Assembly: GCA_910587545.1 (NCBI GenBank) | Contig: CAJUMI010000099.1 | Span: 1-7,411, forward strand | Origin: an uncultured Muribaculaceae bacterium | GTDB taxonomy: Bacteria > Bacteroidota > Bacteroidia > Bacteroidales > Muribaculaceae | Length of the DNA: 7,411 bases | Direction of reading: 5' to 3' | Shown: positions 7,032-7,411 of the stretch, in pieces | Layout of the letters: each line of letters begins with the position of its first letter | Position numbering within the stretch: position 1 is the stretch's first letter | The notes under the pieces: generated by a model | Databases searched by the model: none | Told to the model about the DNA's origin: nothing | What the model saw: the letters and a program-made list of their open reading frames with translations, nothing else | Made by a program: the position numbers and the translations under genes

Positions 7032-7068
7032 AAAAGCGGCGTATCGACTTTTGATACGCCGCTTTTTT
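7032..7068 (+). terminator. strong intrinsic terminator closing the gene block
   Basis: A perfect 14-bp stem (7032-7045 with 7053-7066) encloses a 7-nt loop, GACTTTT, and ends in a T-run through 7068. It starts 14 bases after the alkaline phosphatase stop. The A-run at the left foot means it could also act leftward. The sequence GCCGCTTTTTT at the end of the right arm (7058-7068) is repeated at 7071-7081. Confidence 0.93.
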
Positions 7069-7411
7069 ATGCCGCTTTTTTTGCATTTTTTGGTTATTTT
7101 TGCATTATTCAAATAAAACATATACCTTTACGGATATAATGCATTAAACTCCTTTTTGTATGGATTATTACAAATACCCTTGATACTGACGGATCAAAAA
7201 TCAAATCTCGCACGTTAATTTTCTACATGGCTAACCGATACTTGAAAATCCCTAAGGCATAATTATTTATAGCATTAAAGCAAGTATTAATCATCAGATG
7301 AATAATCTTGTAATAAATTTAGAGGGTGTTTCATAACAATTGTTAAGAGTAACAAGCAAAAATGCCTCTGCTAAAGGAGAGGACATTTCTAAATTGTTTA
7401 TTTGTTGACAA
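7069..7411. other. AT-rich intergenic region, no convincing complete gene
   Basis: Downstream of the terminator the sequence turns strongly AT-rich and all frames are broken into short pieces. It holds the repeated GCCGCTTTTTT (7071-7081), a lone TATTTTTG (7095-7102) with no partner -33 box, a 12-bp palindrome TAACAATTGTTA (7334-7345), and a hairpin at 7360-7388. The segment 7110-7320 shows nothing I can name. Confidence 0.7.
7354..7388 (-). terminator. terminator-like hairpin for a leftward gene beyond the right edge
   Basis: On the minus strand, AAATG-T-CCTCT (7388-7378) pairs with AGAGG-CATTT (7369-7360) around an 8-nt loop, with one bulged T, and runs into T's (TTTTT ending at 7357). On the + strand the tail is weaker. 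A TAA at 7400-7398 on the minus strand, preceded by Val-Asn-Lys, lies 9 bases before the stem and could end the gene it serves, but that tail is too short to test. Confidence 0.45.

Noticed and set aside
7095..7102. TATTTTTG matching the -7 promoter consensus downstream of the terminator
   Set aside because: No TTG lies 19-21 bp upstream (the nearest gives a spacer of about 11 bp) and no gene follows, so it is probably chance in T-rich DNA.
6930..7139. Open frame running from the phosphatase 3' end across the terminator
   Set aside because: It reads through a strong terminator hairpin, and its first half is an out-of-frame reading of the phosphatase gene.
7227..7262. Tiny + strand frame reading MANRYLKIPKA
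   Set aside because: Eleven codons, with no promoter and no conserved context that I can recognise.
1..7411. CRISPR array, tRNA, rRNA or riboswitch
   Set aside because: No regularly spaced repeats, no cloverleaf or CCA-ending element, and no recognisable riboswitch core in either intergenic region.

Overview
The window looks like chromosomal DNA of a gut-type Bacteroidota (order Bacteroidales; the protein flavour suggests Muribaculaceae or a near relative, an inference from memory). The grounds are: promoter-like TAnnTTTG boxes paired with an upstream TTG, start codons preceded by A-rich leaders and no GGAGG-type ribosome binding site, GC-rich genes separated by strongly AT-rich intergenic DNA, and TrmB and GH3 proteins that read like Bacteroidales orthologues.

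Layout: (1) 1-430 is AT-rich and holds a probable leftward promoter for a gene leaving the window, two copies of a TTGTTACAA dyad, and a rightward promoter about 30-60 bp before the first gene. (2) 431-7018 carries seven genes, all on the + strand, overlapping or no more than 13 bp apart: an HTH plus S24-peptidase regulator of LexA/CI type, RNase HII (rnhB), tRNA m7G46 methyltransferase (trmB), an Mrp/ApbC P-loop ATPase, type II 3-dehydroquinate dehydratase (aroQ), a GH3-family acyl-acid-amido synthetase-like protein, and an exported PhoA-family alkaline phosphatase. (3) 7032-7068 is a strong intrinsic terminator closing the block. (4) 7069-7411 is AT-rich, with no convincing complete gene; its right end holds a leftward terminator-like hairpin and, less certainly, an insertion-sequence-like end.

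The seven genes look like one transcription unit of about 6.6 kb with a recognisable promoter and terminator. Most products are housekeeping (RNA/DNA maintenance, tRNA modification, Fe-S assembly, shikimate pathway). The first gene is a possibly self-cleaving regulator that may control the operon, including itself. The GH3 protein, translationally coupled to aroQ, is the least understood member. The Mrp protein lacks the CxxC that normally binds the Fe-S cluster.

I see no CRISPR array, tRNA or rRNA, no intact mobile element, and no evidence for a wholly new multi-gene system. The most worthwhile leads are the aroQ-GH3 coupling, the cluster-motif-less Mrp, and the S24 regulator at the head of a housekeeping operon.
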